NCBI GenBank assembly: GCA_021780315.1
Contig: JAJXYY010000033.1
Span: 281,487 to 345,486 of the forward strand
Source of the DNA: Acidobacteriota bacterium
GTDB lineage: Bacteria > Acidobacteriota > Terriglobia > Terriglobales > Acidobacteriaceae
DNA: 64,000 nt
Direction: 5' to 3'
Shown in pieces: positions 17,797 to 27,687 of the stretch; positions within the stretch are counted from its first letter, which is position 1, and each line of letters begins with the position of its first letter. The notes under the pieces are model-generated. The model was not told the origin of the DNA, made no database searches, and saw only the letters and a program-made list of their open reading frames with translations. The translations under genes were made by a program, and so were the position numbers.

Positions 17797-18990
17797 ATGG
17801 CACTCAAGTATCAAGGCGTAGACTTCATTCTGTTTGACTCCCTTCTCTCGGCAGACGAACTCCTCATCCGCACCAACACCCGGGCCTTCATCGAAGACAA
17901 ACTCATCCCCATCATTGAGCAGTGCAACCGCGACGGACGCTTCCCCCGCGAACTCGTTCGCCCCATGGGCGACCTCGGCTTCTTCGGCGCCACCCTCGAA
18001 GGCTACGGCTGTGCCGGCCTCAACAACGTCGAGTACGGCCTGCTCACCCAGGAACTGGAACGCGGCGACTCCGGCCTCCGCAGCTTCGTCAGCGTCCAGT
18101 CCGCACTCGTCATGTACCCCATCTACACCTTTGGCACCGACGAGCAAAAATCCCGCTGGCTTCCCAAACTGGCCACCGGCGAAAAACTCGGCTGCTTCGG
18201 CCTCACCGAACCCGACTTCGGCTCCAACCCCGGAGGCATGCGAACCCGCGCACGCAAAGACGGCGACGACTACATCCTCAACGGAGAAAAGATGTGGATC
18301 ACCTCCGGCAGCATCGCCGACGTCGCCGTCATCTGGGCCAAAGTCGAAGACCCCGCCATCCCCCAGGAGCAATGGCGCATCCGCGGCTTCCTCGTCGAAA
18401 CCGATCGTCCCGGCTTCTCCGCTCGCGACGTCCACGGCAAGTGGTCTCTGCGCGCCTCCATCACCTCCGGCCTCTCCATGCAGGATGTACGCATCCCCGC
18501 TGCGAATCTGCTTCCCGGCACCGACGGCCTCAAGTCCCCCCTGATGTGCCTCAGCCAGGCGCGCTACGGCATCAGTTGGGGTGCGATCGGTGCAGCCATG
18601 GCCTGCTACGACACCGCTTTGCAGTACGCCCAGCAACGCAAACAGTTTCGCGGCCAGCCCATCGCCAGCCACCAACTCGTCCAGCAGAAACTCTCCTGGA
18701 TGATCACCGAAATCACTAAAGCACAGTTGCTCGCCCTCCAAGTCGGCCGCCTCAAAGATCAGGGCAAAGTCGCATTCCAGCACATCTCCATGGCCAAGAA
18801 AAACAACGTCGCCATGGCCGTCGAGTGCGCCCGCATGGCCCGCGACATCCTCGGCGCCAACGGCATCGCCGACGACTACCCCATCATGCGACACCTCATG
18901 AATCTCGAATCCGTCAAAACCTACGAAGGCACCGACGACGTTCATACCCTCATCATCGGACAAAGCATCACCGGCATCTCCGCCTTCTGA
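17797..18990 (+). CDS. gcdH: Acyl-CoA dehydrogenase, glutaryl-CoA dehydrogenase type
   Basis: This 397-residue FAD enzyme would oxidise and decarboxylate glutaryl-CoA to crotonyl-CoA in lysine/tryptophan/benzoyl-CoA breakdown, passing electrons to ETF. Diagnostic segments are FGLTEPDFGSNPGGM (residues ~136-150), KMWITSGS, the central RYGISWGAIGAAMAC and the C-terminal YEGTDDVHTLIIG, where the Glu of YEGT is the expected catalytic base. The overall arrangement follows GCDH rather than short-chain acyl-CoA dehydrogenases. The start is an ATG with only a weak upstream ribosome site. No other pathway genes are adjacent; the gene appears monocistronic with a hairpin behind it. Confidence 0.88.
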   Translation: MALKYQGVDFILFDSLLSADELLIRTNTRAFIEDKLIPIIEQCNRDGRFPRELVRPMGDLGFFGATLEGYGCAGLNNVEYGLLTQELERGDSGLRSFVSVQSALVMYPIYTFGTDEQKSRWLPKLATGEKLGCFGLTEPDFGSNPGGMRTRARKDGDDYILNGEKMWITSGSIADVAVIWAKVEDPAIPQEQWRIRGFLVETDRPGFSARDVHGKWSLRASITSGLSMQDVRIPAANLLPGTDGLKSPLMCLSQARYGISWGAIGAAMACYDTALQYAQQRKQFRGQPIASHQLVQQKLSWMITEITKAQLLALQVGRLKDQGKVAFQHISMAKKNNVAMAVECARMARDILGANGIADDYPIMRHLMNLESVKTYEGTDDVHTLIIGQSITGISAF

Positions 18991-19006
18991 ATCCACCACC
19001 ACCTCA

Positions 19007-19032
19007 CCCCGTCGGTGCTCGCACCGGCGGGG
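19007..19032 (+). terminator. Hairpin downstream of gcdH
   Basis: CCCCG-T-CGGTGC-TC-GCACCG-G-CGGGG folds into an 11-pair stem with one mismatch, beginning 17 bases after the gcdH stop. No T-run follows, so termination may be partial or Rho-assisted. Confidence 0.45.
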
Positions 19033-19181
19033 ACTCCCTCCACTCCAGCGTCTCAACCATTCCCCCCAACGAAACCCACCCTTTCTGCGCTACGATAAGT
19101 ACAGAAATAGCGACACATTATTGCTGCCGTATGGAAAAACTGTAAACGTATCCCCGATCTCGTTCCTTCAGGACTGACCCT

Positions 19182-20264
19182 GTGCCGCGACCACGAAAGA
19201 CTGCCGTGCAAAAGCCGGAACGCCTGGACATCCGCACCATCGCCCGTCTCGCCGATGTCTCCATCGCCACCGTCTCCAGAACCATCAATCGGGTCACTAC
19301 CGTCAATCCGCAGATCGCCAAGAGAGTCTGGGACGTCATCAACGAACTCGACTACTTCCCCAATAGTCAGGCGCGAGCCCTCGTCTCTGGACGCAGTTGG
19401 ATCCTCGGCCTCATCGTCTCCGAGATCACCAATCCCTTCTTCCCGGAACTCATCCAGGGCTTCGAGGATATCGCCGTCGAGCACGGCTACGAGATACTTG
19501 TCAGCTCCACCAACTACGATCCCAAACGCATGTCGCACTGTATCCGCCGCATGCTGGAGCGCAAGGTCGATGGCGTCGCCGTCATGACCTTTGGAATCGA
19601 AGAGCCATTGCTCGACCAACTCGCCCAGCGTAACGTTCCGCTCGTCTTCATCGACGTCGGCCCCAAACGCGACGGCGTCAGCCTGCTCAAGGTGGATTAC
19701 CACCACGGCATCCGCCAGGGCGTGCAACACCTCGCCGCGCTCGGCCATCGCGACATCGCCTTCGTCACCGGTCCTGCTGGGCTGCACTCCGCCCAGTCCC
19801 GCCTCGCCGCATTCACCAAGTCGCTCAAAGAGTGTGGCATCCCACTCGATCCCACCCGCATCATCCAGGGCGATCACACCCTCGAAGGAGGCATGGCCGC
19901 CATGACCCAACTCCTCACCCTCAAGCCCATGCCCACCGCCGTCATGTGCTCCAACGATATGACCGCCATCGGAGTCCAGCACACCATCTATCGCTCCGGC
20001 CTGCGCGTCCCCGACGATATCTCCGTCATCGGCTTCGACGACATTCACATCGCCGAGGTCACCATTCCGCCTCTCACCACCGTGCAGATGTCACGCTTCG
20101 AGCTCGCCAAATCCGCCGTCACCGCCCTCCGCAGCCACATCGAGGCCTCCAAAGACCTCGCCCCGCAACACGAGTTCAAAATCACCACCTCCCTCGTCGT
20201 CCGCGAGTCCACCGGTCTGCCCCGCACTGCCCCCAAACGACGTACCGTCAAACCACGCACTTAG
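19182..20264 (+). CDS. LacI-family transcriptional regulator
   Basis: The protein has 360 residues from a GTG start with CAGGA upstream. The HTH-hinge segment (IRTIARLADVSIATVSRTIN at ~18-37, FPNSQARALVSGRS) precedes a PBP-like effector domain with LGLIVSEITNPFFPELIQGF, HRDIAFVTGP, AVMCSNDMTAIG and VPDDISVIGFDDIHIAEV. This is a canonical full-length member. Its neighbours are gcdH upstream (same strand, 191-base gap) and the PAP2-Wzi gene downstream (94 bases). Neither is an obvious sugar-utilisation target, so its regulon probably lies elsewhere or includes the polysaccharide locus. The protein ends in a basic tail (KRRTVKPRT). Confidence 0.9.
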   Translation: MPRPRKTAVQKPERLDIRTIARLADVSIATVSRTINRVTTVNPQIAKRVWDVINELDYFPNSQARALVSGRSWILGLIVSEITNPFFPELIQGFEDIAVEHGYEILVSSTNYDPKRMSHCIRRMLERKVDGVAVMTFGIEEPLLDQLAQRNVPLVFIDVGPKRDGVSLLKVDYHHGIRQGVQHLAALGHRDIAFVTGPAGLHSAQSRLAAFTKSLKECGIPLDPTRIIQGDHTLEGGMAAMTQLLTLKPMPTAVMCSNDMTAIGVQHTIYRSGLRVPDDISVIGFDDIHIAEVTIPPLTTVQMSRFELAKSAVTALRSHIEASKDLAPQHEFKITTSLVVRESTGLPRTAPKRRTVKPRT

Positions 20265-20358
20265 CCAGCCCCTATCCCCCGGAACATCAGCCTCCCGGCT
20301 ATGGTAGCCTCCTCGCAGGAGGCTCTCTCCCTAAACCTCGCTTGCACCAAACACACCC

Positions 20359-23001
20359 ATGCCTCTGAAAATCCGGAAAACCAGCCTCCCCATCTACCTC
20401 GCTGCAACCTTCCTGCTGACCGTCAGCACTATCGCCTCTGCCCAGCAGAACACCGCCCTCCTCGCCGCAGAGTCCTCTTCCGCTCTGCCCGCCGCCCTGC
20501 CCGACGCACCCCAGCCCCAGTACCCCACCCAACCCACCCAGGCCCAGTCTGCCCACCCATCCTCCTCAAGCAGCGCCGAGCCGGAGAACATCACCCTCCT
20601 CGGCACCCCCCGCCGCCTGCTCGCAGACCAGAAAGCCATCTGGACCAGCCCACTCCACATCCGTCCGCTCGATGCCGAGTGGCTGCTCCCGCTCTCCGTC
20701 GCCACCGGCGTCCTCATCGGCAGCGACCACCACACAATGACGCAGGACATCAAAGTCCGCGCCTCCGACCAGCAGCACTTCTCCACCCTCTCCAACGGAG
20801 GCATCGTCGCCCTTGGAGCACTTCCCGCCAGCATGTATCTCTGGAGCCTCGGCCACGACGCACCCCAGGCCCACGAGACCGCTCTCCTCTCCGGCGAAGC
20901 CCTCGGCAACACCCTAGCCGTCACCGAAGTCATTAAATTCATCTCCCGCCGCGACCGCCCCTTCGTCAATAACGCCCACGGAAACTTCTTCTCCTCCTCG
21001 CCCACCAGTTCCTCCTTCCCCTCCAACCACGCCGCAGCCGCCTGGGCCATGGCTTCCGTCATCGGCGAAGAGTACCCCGGCTGGTTCTCCCGCACCGCTG
21101 TCTACGGCACCGCCGCCGGCATCAGCGTCAGCCGTATTCTCGCCGACAAACACTTCCCCTCCGACGTCGTCGTCGGCAGTGCTGCTGGCTGGCTCATCGG
21201 TCGCTACGTCTACCGCGCCCACCACAACTTCAGCCTCAACCCCTTCCACCCCGCGCCCATGCCCGGAGATCCCGACTCGCTCCGCCCTACCCGCAAGAAC
21301 ACCGTCCACCTGCCGCCCAACCCCCTCGCCCTTGCACCCACCCCCGCAGCTCCGCACCCCCCAGCCACCCCCATCGACATCAGCGACATCGATCCCGACG
21401 CCATCGGCTCCACCAACGTCCCCATGGACAGTTGGGTCTACCCCGCCCTCGAACGCCTCTCCTCCATGGGCTTCATCCCCGGCCAAAGCGTCTCCATCCG
21501 CCCCTGGACCCGCCACGAGTGCCTCCGCCAACTCCACCTCGCCGAAGACCTCGCCAGCACCCCCGACGCCTTCAGCCCCGCCCTCCTCGCTGAAGGCCGT
21601 CGCCTCATGAACGACCTCCACTTCGAGCTGGCTAGCGACCCACCCACCTATCAGTCCCTCGACCTCGAATCCGTCTACGCCCGCGTCGGCGCCATCGCCG
21701 GCCCCGCCCTCGCCGATAGCTACCACTTCGGCCAAACCTGGTGGAACGACTTCGGCCGACCCCTCGGTCGCGGTACCAGCGCCATCGCCGGATACGCCCT
21801 CCGCGCCCACCACGGACGCTTCTTCTTCTACGACCGCAACGAACTCCAGCACGGCCCCGGAGTCCTCGCCGAAACCACCGCCCAGAATCAGCTCATCAAT
21901 ACCATCGATCACATCGAAACCACCGATCCCACCATCCAGCCCGTGCCCGCCAGCGCAGCCTTCGACCGCCAGCGCCCCATCGAACTCTACGCAGGCATCG
22001 CCTTCGAAGGCAACGCACTCTCCCTCGGCAAGCAAGAGCTCTACTGGGGGCCCACAACGATGGGTCCACTAGCCCTCTCCAGCAACGCCGAGCCCAACTA
22101 CAACCTGCGCTTCGTCTCCACCCGTCCTCACCCACTACCCTTCTTTGCCAACCTTGGAACCTACCGCTTCGATATCGTCCTCGGTAAACTCTCCGGACAT
22201 AAATATCCCGCCCGTCCCTGGTTCAACGGCCAGAAAGCCGACTTCAACTTAGGCGACAATCTCGAAATTAGCTTTACCCGCTGGTCGGTCTTCTGGGGCG
22301 TAGGCCACCCCATCACCCTCCACAGCCTCAAAGCCAACATCTTCAGCTTCAACTCCACCGGCTCCTATGTCGGCGTCGGATCCGGTGGCTACGGCGATCG
22401 CAACGATCCCGGCGACCGCAAAAGCAACTTCGACTTCCGTTATCGCCTCCCCTTTCTCAGCAAGATCGTCACCCTCTACGCCGACGCCTACTCCGACGAC
22501 GATCCCAGCCCCATCGATGCCCCCCGCCGCGCCGTCTGGAACCCAGGCATCTACTTCGCCCGCCTCCCCTGGCTCCCCCACATGGACCTTCGGGTAGAGG
22601 CCGTCAGCTCCACTGGCCTCGCCTCAGACTTCGGCGGAACCCACTTCTTCATCAACAACCAGTACCTCGACTCCAACACCAACAAAGGCTTCCTGCTCGG
22701 CAACGCCATCGGTCGAGACTCCCGCGCCATCGAAGCCCGTTCCGGCTACTGGCTCTCCGCCCGCAGCCACGTCGAGGCCGGCTACCGCCAGAACAAAGGA
22801 GGCACCCTCTTCCTCCCCGGCGGCAGCACCATCACCGACGGCTTCCTCAACGCCACCTACGCCATCTCCCCCCACTGGCAGGCCCAGCTCTTCTCCCAGT
22901 ACGAGCGCTTCCTCATCCCCGCCTACCTGCCCGGCTCCCACCACAACACCAGCGGATGGTTCGAGATCATCTGGACCCCCAACCTGCGCCTCAAACGCTA
23001 A
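20359..23001 (+). CDS. PAP2-family phosphatase fused to Wzi-type capsule assembly outer-membrane domain
   Basis: An 880-residue two-part protein with an N-terminal signal (IYLAATFLLTVSTIASAQQ). Residues ~90-300 carry all three PAP2 signatures: KFISRRDRP (K-x6-RP), SSFPSNHAA (PSNH) and SRILADKHFPSD (SR-x5-H-x3-D). PAP2 enzymes dephosphorylate lipid or undecaprenyl pyrophosphates. From about residue 350 to the end it resembles Wzi, the outer-membrane barrel that anchors capsule polysaccharide, with LSLGKQELYWGP and long aromatic beta-strands ending in WFEIIWTPNLRLKR. A Pro-rich linker joins the parts. The combination at the edge of an exopolysaccharide locus suggests coupling of carrier-lipid recycling and surface attachment. 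How a phosphatase domain and a barrel share compartments (periplasm and outer membrane) fits an export signal. Confidence 0.82.
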   Translation: MPLKIRKTSLPIYLAATFLLTVSTIASAQQNTALLAAESSSALPAALPDAPQPQYPTQPTQAQSAHPSSSSSAEPENITLLGTPRRLLADQKAIWTSPLHIRPLDAEWLLPLSVATGVLIGSDHHTMTQDIKVRASDQQHFSTLSNGGIVALGALPASMYLWSLGHDAPQAHETALLSGEALGNTLAVTEVIKFISRRDRPFVNNAHGNFFSSSPTSSSFPSNHAAAAWAMASVIGEEYPGWFSRTAVYGTAAGISVSRILADKHFPSDVVVGSAAGWLIGRYVYRAHHNFSLNPFHPAPMPGDPDSLRPTRKNTVHLPPNPLALAPTPAAPHPPATPIDISDIDPDAIGSTNVPMDSWVYPALERLSSMGFIPGQSVSIRPWTRHECLRQLHLAEDLASTPDAFSPALLAEGRRLMNDLHFELASDPPTYQSLDLESVYARVGAIAGPALADSYHFGQTWWNDFGRPLGRGTSAIAGYALRAHHGRFFFYDRNELQHGPGVLAETTAQNQLINTIDHIETTDPTIQPVPASAAFDRQRPIELYAGIAFEGNALSLGKQELYWGPTTMGPLALSSNAEPNYNLRFVSTRPHPLPFFANLGTYRFDIVLGKLSGHKYPARPWFNGQKADFNLGDNLEISFTRWSVFWGVGHPITLHSLKANIFSFNSTGSYVGVGSGGYGDRNDPGDRKSNFDFRYRLPFLSKIVTLYADAYSDDDPSPIDAPRRAVWNPGIYFARLPWLPHMDLRVEAVSSTGLASDFGGTHFFINNQYLDSNTNKGFLLGNAIGRDSRAIEARSGYWLSARSHVEAGYRQNKGGTLFLPGGSTITDGFLNATYAISPHWQAQLFSQYERFLIPAYLPGSHHNTSGWFEIIWTPNLRLKR

Positions 23002-23026
23002 GCACTCTCGTGTACCCGCAGTATTC

Positions 23027-23941
23027 TTACCGCCAAAAGCCCGGATGCATACTCAACCGCCGCTTCCAACCCACACTCAGACGGTGTTCCATCTGCCCCA
23101 GACGATACCCAGCCAGCTTCAACCCCGTCCGCACCAGTGCCGAGCCAATCAACCCAGCATCCTCACGCCAGAGATATCCCAGCTCCGACAGTACAAAGCG
23201 CTTCCCCTCTCCGCCCGCCCGGCCAAACTCCTCCAGCATCCAGCTCTCCTGACGGTGCAGCGCGCCAATATCAAAATAACGCCGAAAATCCTGCCGCCAT
23301 GTATAGCCATGTGAGTGATATGCCTGCGCCTCTGCAACATACGCAATCTTCCACCCAGCCAGCACCATGCGCCCCGCCATCATCGTGTCTTCGCCAAAGA
23401 TCGTATGTCGAGCAAACCCGCCCAACTCCATCAGCGTACGGCGTCGGTACGCTGAAAACGAGTTCGAGATGAATATCGTCTTGATTCCCTGTTGTTCCCG
23501 CGTCTCCAGCGAGCGAACACTCGATACAGCCGGGTAGTTGAACCATCGGGCATGGCTCTCAATCGCCCCGGCACCTGGTCGAGGCAGTTGCCGACCATAC
23601 GCCGCCGATACCATCGGGTCGGCAAAACTCGCGCATAATCTCTCAATGGAACCCGCGTCAGCCAAAACAGCATCCTGAGTCAAATACACCAGAACCTCGG
23701 CCTCCCCCAGCAACTCCGCGCCAACCTGACGGGTACCACCATGGTTAAAATCGCTACGCGCTATCTGATGAACGCGAAACCCGGACTGACGAGCTAACTC
23801 GGCAGTGCCGTCCGTCGAACATGAGTCCAGAATCAATACCTGATCCGGCCTCACGTTCAACAGCAACGCCGGCGCAAACTTCGCCCAATCACCAGCAGCA
23901 TTCAACGTAGGCACAACAACAGCTATCGATAGTGACGACAT
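23027..23941 (-). CDS. Glycosyltransferase family 2, rhamnosyltransferase-like
   Basis: A 304-residue GT-A fold enzyme. IAVVVPTLNAAGDW starts the nucleotide-binding domain, the donor-site acidic motif lies in TQDAVLADAG, and GEDTMMAGRMVLAGW supplies the acceptor-side ED motif. The segment HGGTRQVGAEL and overall layout match bacterial rhamnosyltransferases. With rfbABCD present in the same locus, dTDP-rhamnose is the likely donor. I chose the ATG at 23941; a GTG one codon earlier is also possible. It converges with the PAP2-Wzi gene after 25 bases and diverges from the Wzy gene. Confidence 0.84.
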   Translation of the reverse strand: MSSLSIAVVVPTLNAAGDWAKFAPALLLNVRPDQVLILDSCSTDGTAELARQSGFRVHQIARSDFNHGGTRQVGAELLGEAEVLVYLTQDAVLADAGSIERLCASFADPMVSAAYGRQLPRPGAGAIESHARWFNYPAVSSVRSLETREQQGIKTIFISNSFSAYRRRTLMELGGFARHTIFGEDTMMAGRMVLAGWKIAYVAEAQAYHSHGYTWRQDFRRYFDIGALHRQESWMLEEFGRAGGEGKRFVLSELGYLWREDAGLIGSALVRTGLKLAGYRLGQMEHRLSVGWKRRLSMHPGFWR

Positions 23942-24120
23942 CACACAAAGTCTACTAGAGGTCGGCGCTCATCAGCTTCCAGTCCCAGCAACTGAAGAAT
24001 CGGTGGACACGGCAACCAAGGCTGTAACGCGTGTTGCCACAGGCTTCGATTAACATGAGAATCTGCAATAGCTATTTTTTCAGGTTCGCGTACCCTAGAT
24101 AGAAGGAGGAAGAACAACCG

Positions 24121-25374
24121 TTGGGAATCTACGCATTTGCGACGTCCGTTGTATTTCTTATCTTCGTCGCTAAGGTAAAACGTATTCGTGTTCTTTCCAC
24201 GTACGGCATCTTCATTCTGTTTCAAATCCTCTACAACGTGACCCCATGGGTCATGCTGGAATATGGCCCTCCACAAACGCTTTTCTTGCTCCTTACCGAC
24301 GGTGCCTTGATCAACTTGCAGCTATGGCTGACAAGCAGCGCAAACGTATGCCTCGGTCTGATGTTTCTCTTTTTATACAAACGAGTCCCGTTCAATACAG
24401 TCAACACAACATCGCAAGCAAAGAGAAAAAGAAATTACTTCCTGATCGCGATTCCCATCTTCCTCGTTACTTGCATCCTTTGCGAGAAATATGGATGGCA
24501 TGCCTATACCTTTGCCGAACATATCAGCGAGGGACAACCTCCTGGCGGACTGTACACATTCACCGCATACATTAAATATTTCTTTGTTGCCGTCTATCTT
24601 TACTACATCGCCAAATACGGCCTGGATAAGTGGTCTTGGCTCTTACTCGCAGAACACGTTGTCGTCATGGTCGTTGACGGAGGAAGAACAACCTTCCTTC
24701 CCATTATGCTCATCACTCTGATCATGTTTATTGAGCAAAATAAAGATCGCCGCCTGGTAAGACGTGTTTATATCGTAGCGACACTAGGCATAGTTGTTTC
24801 CATTGGAACGCGCGCACTCATCCTTGTAGGCGATAGTATCGGTCAGAAAATGTTGATTCCCGTCGCCATTGAAGGAACAATGGGAGACTACCCCGCACTG
24901 CAGTCCCTCCAGGGTGCCAATAATATCTTCCATCCAACCTATACCTTCGGTAAATCATATATTTTTGATCCACTCGTTTGGTTGCTTCCACAAGGAATGA
25001 GAGGCAATACCAGTTCGTTTGATGGCTGGACACAGCAGATCTCTTACACTCTTCCAGATAAATTTGCACCTATGGGAGGCTTCTATTACATCTCCGAATC
25101 GATCGCAGCATTCTCATATGCTGGGCCAGCACTTGTTACCAGTCTGTTTGCGTTTGTGCTGATTTGGTTTGAACACAATAAAAATAGTCACAGAATGCTT
25201 TACATTTCATGGGTATCAACAATAGGCTTCCTTTTCATCAAGATGATATTTGCAAATTGTTTCAAGCTATTTCTAATCAATTTAATTTTCATGGGACTCA
25301 TCGAAGCGACTTCGCGCATGCGGCTGGTTATGATTAGGGCACAGGCAGCACCAAGACTTCTATCCAGTCACTAG
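24121..25374 (+). CDS. Polytopic membrane protein, probable O-antigen/exopolysaccharide polymerase (Wzy)
   Basis: The 417-residue protein is almost entirely hydrophobic helices (about ten by eye, including FATSVVFLIFVAKV, NYFLIAIPIFLVTCILC and YIKYFFVAVYLYYIA) with a long periplasmic-type loop around residues 245-330. That is the usual outline of oligosaccharide repeat-unit polymerases. These have little sequence conservation, so the call rests on topology and its place among Wzx, Wzz, Wza and glycosyltransferases. It starts with TTG behind AAGGAGG at a rather long spacing. The DNA is clearly richer in A and T than the flanking genes, as is common for transferred surface-polysaccharide genes. 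Confidence 0.66.
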   Translation: MGIYAFATSVVFLIFVAKVKRIRVLSTYGIFILFQILYNVTPWVMLEYGPPQTLFLLLTDGALINLQLWLTSSANVCLGLMFLFLYKRVPFNTVNTTSQAKRKRNYFLIAIPIFLVTCILCEKYGWHAYTFAEHISEGQPPGGLYTFTAYIKYFFVAVYLYYIAKYGLDKWSWLLLAEHVVVMVVDGGRTTFLPIMLITLIMFIEQNKDRRLVRRVYIVATLGIVVSIGTRALILVGDSIGQKMLIPVAIEGTMGDYPALQSLQGANNIFHPTYTFGKSYIFDPLVWLLPQGMRGNTSSFDGWTQQISYTLPDKFAPMGGFYYISESIAAFSYAGPALVTSLFAFVLIWFEHNKNSHRMLYISWVSTIGFLFIKMIFANCFKLFLINLIFMGLIEATSRMRLVMIRAQAAPRLLSSH

Positions 25375-25469
25375 ATCGACATGCTCCCGCAATCTCTTCA
25401 CGCAAACTCACCACTTTCTGCGGTACGAACAATGTTTTTGCCCCAATCTCACTCGTCTAAAATCAAACC

Positions 25470-26348
25470 ATGCCTTCAGGCTCATCTTTCGCAGTCCGCC
25501 AAACTCCTTCTCTCTTCTGCATCGTATTGAATTGGAATGGTTGGCCCGACACTATCCAGTGTCTCGCCTCGCTTGCAAACCAGAACTATCCCAATCTCCA
25601 GATCGTCGTCGTCGACAACCATTCCACCGACGACTCCGTCGCCCAAATCCAGTCTGCCTTCCCCAACGTTCTTATCCTCAACAGTCCAGAAAATGGAGGC
25701 TTCGCCAAAGGCAACAACATCGGCATACGCCACGCCATGGCTGCCGGAGCAGACTTCGTCTGGCTCCTGAACAACGACACGATCGCCCCGCCGGATACGG
25801 CTTCCGCCCTCATCGAGAAAGCCATCGCCGCACCGCAGGCCGGTGCTGTAGGAACAGTCCTCTATTTCATGGACTCCCCAGCCAACATTCAGGCCTGGGG
25901 CGGTGGACGCATCAGCCTCTGGCACGGCTACAGCTCACACTTCACCCAACCCGCCACCTTGGACGACGGCACCTTCCTCACCGGCGCAAGCCTCCTGCTC
26001 CGCACCGCCGCCCTGCAACAGGTCGGCCTACTCGACGAGATCTTTTTCATGTACTCCGAAGATGCCGACCTCTGCTTCCGTCTGCGACGCGCAGGCTGGC
26101 AACTGGTCGTCGCAGAGCACACCGCCGTCCTCCACAAGGAAAATGCCACCAGCGGTAAAAAAAGCCCCCGCATGGACCGCTATAGCGCCGCGTCTGGTGT
26201 CATCTTCCTCAAGCGCTACGCCCCCATTCCAACCATCGCCGTAGGACTATATCTCGCTTCCAGACTTGGAAATCGAATAAGACGACGGGAATGGGATCGC
26301 TTCCAAGCTGTCCTACAAGGCCTCCGCGATGCCAGGCAACGACGCTGA
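25470..26348 (+). CDS. Glycosyltransferase family 2
   Basis: A 292-residue enzyme with a classic GT2 GT-A domain. LFCIVLNWNGWPDT opens the fold, VVVDNHSTDDS binds the nucleotide, WLLNNDTIAPP contains the DxD-like metal site, and FFMYSEDADLCFRLRRAGW is the ED acceptor motif. The NGG/NNDT pattern is typical of rhamnosyl- and other deoxyhexosyltransferases of O-antigen loci (WbbL-like). It would add one sugar to the lipid-linked repeat on the cytoplasmic face. It follows the polymerase gene by 95 bases on the same strand and precedes the GT9 gene by 87 bases. Confidence 0.87.
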   Translation: MPSGSSFAVRQTPSLFCIVLNWNGWPDTIQCLASLANQNYPNLQIVVVDNHSTDDSVAQIQSAFPNVLILNSPENGGFAKGNNIGIRHAMAAGADFVWLLNNDTIAPPDTASALIEKAIAAPQAGAVGTVLYFMDSPANIQAWGGGRISLWHGYSSHFTQPATLDDGTFLTGASLLLRTAALQQVGLLDEIFFMYSEDADLCFRLRRAGWQLVVAEHTAVLHKENATSGKKSPRMDRYSAASGVIFLKRYAPIPTIAVGLYLASRLGNRIRRREWDRFQAVLQGLRDARQRR

Positions 26349-26435
26349 CTCACCCGCCAGAAACGCCACCATCCCGTTTACACTAGGGGCATCCCTGCTG
26401 TACGACCGCTCATCATCAGGGAGATCGAGCTCAAT

Positions 26436-27512
26436 TTGAATACCTGTCCAACCCCCAGTCCCGACCAACAGAAACTTGTCGTCTATGGTGTCTTTAAAGC
26501 CATGGGAGATCTCCTCTCCGCGCTCCCGGTCGTCAAACACGAACTCCAGTCCGGAACCAAGGTCGTCCTCGTCGTCTTCCCCCAACTCCTCAGCTTCCTC
26601 GACCTGATTGAGTTCGGCTCCATTCGCGAAAACTTGACCCTCCACGTTCTCCCCCCCAGGATCACACCCAGAACTCTTCCCGCACTCCTCCATAGCCTCT
26701 CCCGCTACGTACCCGATATCGTCTGGATCTCGCCCCATGCGCCAGGTCCTGCTTCCAGTTGGAAAGTCCCCTTATTGTTCTGGCTGGCCAGACGCCTCTA
26801 CTGGCGCAAAGCCACACTGGCAGGGCTCGAGAGCGAACGCTTCTCCCATCTCTTCGATAAGCGCATCCCCGTCGACCGCCGCCTGCCCTTTCTGCGTCGG
26901 GAGTGGACAGGCTTCTCCCTGGTACAAATTGGGCAGTTGCCCACCCAGCCACCACCCATCCGCTTTAAGGATGCTATCCAGAACGCCCGCCTCCAGCCGC
27001 CAGCCTACGACCTGCTCATCCATCCCGGCGCTGGGGCCATCAACCGAAAATGGCCGCTCACCCACTACCCCGCACTACTACAGCATCTCCCTACAGAACT
27101 ACGTATTGCCGTGCTCGGTCTGCCTCAGGATATTGCAGCCATGCAGTCCGTCATGCCCAAGGATAGGCAGATCGATTTCTTCACCGGATCACTTGCCGAC
27201 GCCATCATACGCATCGCCACCTGTCGCGTGGCCCTCACCATGGACAGCGGCAACGCATTCTTTGCACAAGTCCTAAACGTACCCGCGATCGCATTGTTCG
27301 GTGCATCAGACCCTGCCAATGTCATAGGATTTGAGGGCTCAGTCCAGCCAATGTTTGAACAACAATTCTCCTGCCAGCCCTGCGGTAGAACTAGATGCCG
27401 GTATCAGGACGTCATGTGTATGTCGACCCTCACACCTCATCGCGTAGCAGAACGTATCCGTCAGCTACTCGCCGAAAACCCTTGGCCCAAAACAGCACCA
27501 TTATCCCTGTAA
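26436..27512 (+). CDS. Glycosyltransferase family 9 (heptosyltransferase-like)
   Basis: A 358-residue GT-B enzyme. The N-terminal domain opens KLVVYGVFKAMGDLLSALPV, equivalent to the GDxLLxTP motif of ADP-heptose:LPS transferases. The C-terminal nucleotide site reads LTMDSGNAFFAQVLNVPAIALFG, followed by a Cys-rich motif CQPCGRTRCRYQDVMCM. Family members transfer heptose to LPS core or polysaccharide repeat units. A gmhB-like phosphatase gene 12 kb away could belong to the same precursor pathway, though other heptose genes are not in the window. The start is TTG after GGGAG. Its donor sugar is not certain. Confidence 0.82.
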   Translation: MNTCPTPSPDQQKLVVYGVFKAMGDLLSALPVVKHELQSGTKVVLVVFPQLLSFLDLIEFGSIRENLTLHVLPPRITPRTLPALLHSLSRYVPDIVWISPHAPGPASSWKVPLLFWLARRLYWRKATLAGLESERFSHLFDKRIPVDRRLPFLRREWTGFSLVQIGQLPTQPPPIRFKDAIQNARLQPPAYDLLIHPGAGAINRKWPLTHYPALLQHLPTELRIAVLGLPQDIAAMQSVMPKDRQIDFFTGSLADAIIRIATCRVALTMDSGNAFFAQVLNVPAIALFGASDPANVIGFEGSVQPMFEQQFSCQPCGRTRCRYQDVMCMSTLTPHRVAERIRQLLAENPWPKTAPLSL

Positions 27513-27687
27513 TTCCGTTCCCCGCACCCCACTCCGACCAAGCTCGATTGGTCAAAATTCGCGTAGAATCAAGTTACAGTGAATCCCGTGTCGTGCATTA
27601 CAGAATGGGACATCAATCCAGTCAAATGGATCGGCGCGGCGTAACGCATTACTTCAAGTGGTACTAACCACGTTGGAAAAGGACTCT

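Noticed and set aside
17734..19056. 440-residue minus-strand open frame opposite gcdH
   Set aside because: It is a shadow produced by C-ending codons of gcdH, with low-complexity Gly/Val/Ala/Asp composition and no ribosome site.
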